Position numbers and translations under genes: made by a program | The notes under the pieces: model-generated | Database searches by the model: none | What the model was told of the DNA's origin: nothing | What the model saw: only the letters and a program-made list of their open reading frames with translations | In this document: one piece after another, positions 62,045 to 64,000 of the stretch | Layout of the letters: the number at the start of each line of letters is the position of its first letter | Position numbering within the stretch: the stretch's first letter is position 1 | Source: Saturnia japonica | Lineage: Eukaryota > Arthropoda > Insecta > Lepidoptera > Saturniidae | Direction: 5' to 3' | Assembly: GCA_033032175.1 (NCBI GenBank) | Contig: CM065325.1 | Span: forward strand, 3,686,930-3,750,929 | Length of the DNA: 64,000 bases

Positions 62045-63037
62045 ATGACATATAGTTGCGCTGCGTTCGCACATATGTAAAAATCTGGAAACGGTTACAA
62101 ACCATCCAGAATAGGTTTCTTTACCGCCTTACCGGGGCCCCTCGGTATGTTAGTTTGGAAGATCTCCATATAGATATGGACCTTCCTTCGATACATGCCT
62201 ACGCCAGACACCTTTCTCGTTCTTATTTCGACACCGCGTCGAATCACGCGAATCCGTTAATCAAAGCGGCAGCTACTTGTGTACCGGTTCCCGATGCCTG
62301 CCGGCGTGCACGCCGGCCGCGTAACATCTAATTCAATCTAATCATCACCGATTCGATCGACAAAATCGAAAAAGCAAACGCGTTTTATTCCACCGTCTCT
62401 CTAAACAGAGCGTGCCAGCGCCCACGCCCGCGTAACCACCATTCTCTCCGCAGAGGACGGGCGATCAACTTCGCTCCCGCACACCCGCCACGTCCACCCT
62501 CTCTAGCGGCAACCCAAGCCTAGGTCCGTTCCTCGGTGTGAAGCCCTTGGGTCAGGCAGCCGCCCGCGCGATACAAGTGACACTATATGTGCAACACTTA
62601 GCTACCCGCATACAACATTACGCACGTATGAACATACACACGTGCACACCACACAGGTACATGGGTTCTGTAAGGGACCTTTTTTTTCTTGCGCTAGTTA
62701 ATCATGCGCTAGTTAGTGTAGAAAAACCTTTCCGATCACTAAATACACATACGCATGTTTCCCTCTTTCCTCCCAATAGGAGAGGAACATACATATGAGT
62801 ATATGTTAGTTAGCGCGAATTTGTAGGAGTGGGGAAATTAGCCAGATCGCGACCTATTCGCATGCGCGACGACCGCCCGAGCCGATGTTCGGATACTCTG
62901 GCACCCTCGTGCGAGTCGTCCAAAACTTTCACGGCTGAGTGCCCTAAGCGCTCGCCCCCAAGTTCGGTGAAGCTGTAAAAGCCGCAGCGGCTCCAAGGCC
63001 CCTAAGGCTAACAGTATAATCAGCCCTAAAAAAAAAA
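62045..63037 (+). mobile_element. Jockey-type LINE copy C, 5' truncated
   Basis: Target duplication GACGCGTCCGATA (62032-62044) and GACGCGTTCGATA (63038-63050), one mismatch. Short A tail at 63028-63037. ORF2 tail and 3' UTR match copies A and B, with more substitutions and small indels than B, so it is older. Confidence 0.9.
62046..62500 (+). pseudogene. ORF2 C-terminal fragment of LINE copy C
   Basis: TYSCAAFAHM, then after a small deletion WKRLQTIQNRFLYRLTGAPR, LEDLHIDMDLPSIHAYARHL and SNHANPLIKAAATCVP. A stop at 62329-62331 and a frameshift precede the Pro/Arg-rich tail that remains open in copy B. Confidence 0.85.
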
Positions 63038-63050
63038 GACGCGTTCGATA

Positions 63051-64000
63051 GTTTGTCTGCACCTTTATAATCGATCGATGTGTAATCAAAGTTACACTCA
63101 CTTTTTTTTTCGTAACATTTTGAGGTATTTTATGGCTAAGTAATTGTGTAAAACCTAGAAAGTACTGTAAACTATACAATGATTGGCACTTTAGACTATT
63201 GTCTAAACTCTTACAATTGTAATTGAAAATGTCAATTTTTTATTATTATCCGTTACATATCTTAATAGTATTAGATTATTGAAATTACTCCTACTTTATT
63301 AAGAATTTATGTCATTTATAATTATATAAGTGAATGAGATTTTTTTAAATACAAAATGTACAGTGATTGGCATTAAGGTACAATAATTGACTCTGTAACT
63401 TAGTATAATTATTGGTACTAAAATCCATAGTAATATTATAAATGCGAATGCTGTTTGTTACGTTTTCACGCCTAAACCGTTGAACCTCTTTTGGTATAGA
63501 GAGATTGGTCCTTGGGAAAGAACATAGGTTAACTTGTGTCACGAAAATAAAACTTGAGGAGATGAAATAGGGGATGAAAGTTCGTATGGAGAACTCATCA
63601 AACCAATTTTGACGAATTTTAGTATAAAGATTTAATTGATTGGTTAATGGATTGATTGATAGAGTTATACGTTAGACCGATAGTGCATAGGATTTCTAGT
63701 TGCCGATCTATACTTGTATTAATTATGGTTACAAGTGTTATTACATATACCCCTATTACACCGTAACAGGCTGTTATTTTGGAAGAGGTTACTAGGACTG
63801 TTGTTTCTCTGGAACAGGAGTAACGGGTATATTATTTTAACTGTTATAGCTCACCCCTAATATACAGAAATAAAGCGTGATGGTGGGGATCGCGACCACC
63901 GTACATATTATGATAGACCATCACTGTTTTTTTTAGTTTGTCGCGTTTCGGGATCAGCCAACTTGTGTCACAATGACAACCTCCTTCAACCATCAGCTTG
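63051..64000. other. Intergenic DNA with repeat scraps
   Basis: 63424-63620 (ATTATAAATGCGAATGC, CTTGGGAAAGAACATAGGTT, CAAACCAATTTTGACGAATT) is the 3' part of a common lepidopteran repeat. 63900-63990 shares GTCGCGTTTCGGGAT with 50940. No host gene. Confidence 0.55.

Overview
The window looks like nuclear DNA of an insect, most probably a moth or butterfly. It is AT-rich, its genes have short exons in long introns, and it is packed with nested transposable elements. Several of these I recognise as lepidopteran types: a tRNA-headed SINE, Helitron-like 3' ends, Jockey and RTE LINEs, and Gypsy elements. Species cannot be fixed from the sequence alone.

Two complete cellular genes can be read. (1) FBXO11, minus strand, 39417 down to 10323: 14 coding exons whose phases all match and which close into a 951-codon frame. 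It encodes an F-box, a long run of parallel beta-helix repeats and a C-terminal UBR-type zinc finger, i.e. the substrate receptor of an SCF ubiquitin ligase. (2) RCE1, the CAAX prenyl endopeptidase, plus strand, 54620 to 58789: six exons, 287 codons, with all catalytic motifs. The genes point away from each other across about 15 kb of repeats. A possible third gene starts on the plus strand about 230 bp from the FBXO11 upstream region (39720), but I could follow only one convincing exon.

Layout. 1-6358: a Gypsy-type LTR element (minus) whose 5' LTR is split by an internally deleted Jockey-type LINE. 6359-10300: inverted-repeat MITEs, unannotated AT-rich DNA and a 29-bp minisatellite next to the FBXO11 stop codon. 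10323-39417: FBXO11, with introns holding a foldback/mariner composite, tandem duplications, a Tc1-like element with another transposon inside its transposase, a second Tc1-like remnant, Helitrons, SINEs, a probable solo LTR and a pogo-like element. 39500-54600: an LTR split by a LINE, a Jockey/CR1 LINE interrupted by a chimeric LINE-RTE insertion, SINEs and a 79-bp LINE stub. 54620-58789: RCE1, with a perfect 213-bp tandem duplication and a foldback in its introns. 58790-64000: a LINE 3' fragment with clear target duplications, a Gypsy LTR with a broken gag, another Jockey-type LINE copy and unannotated DNA.

I see no novel multi-gene system. The most unusual items are the chimeric LINE-RTE insertion, the LINE that kept ORF1 but lost nearly all of ORF2, the transposon nested in a transposase that has lost a catalytic Asp, and two unrelated tandem duplications that both have a 213-bp period.
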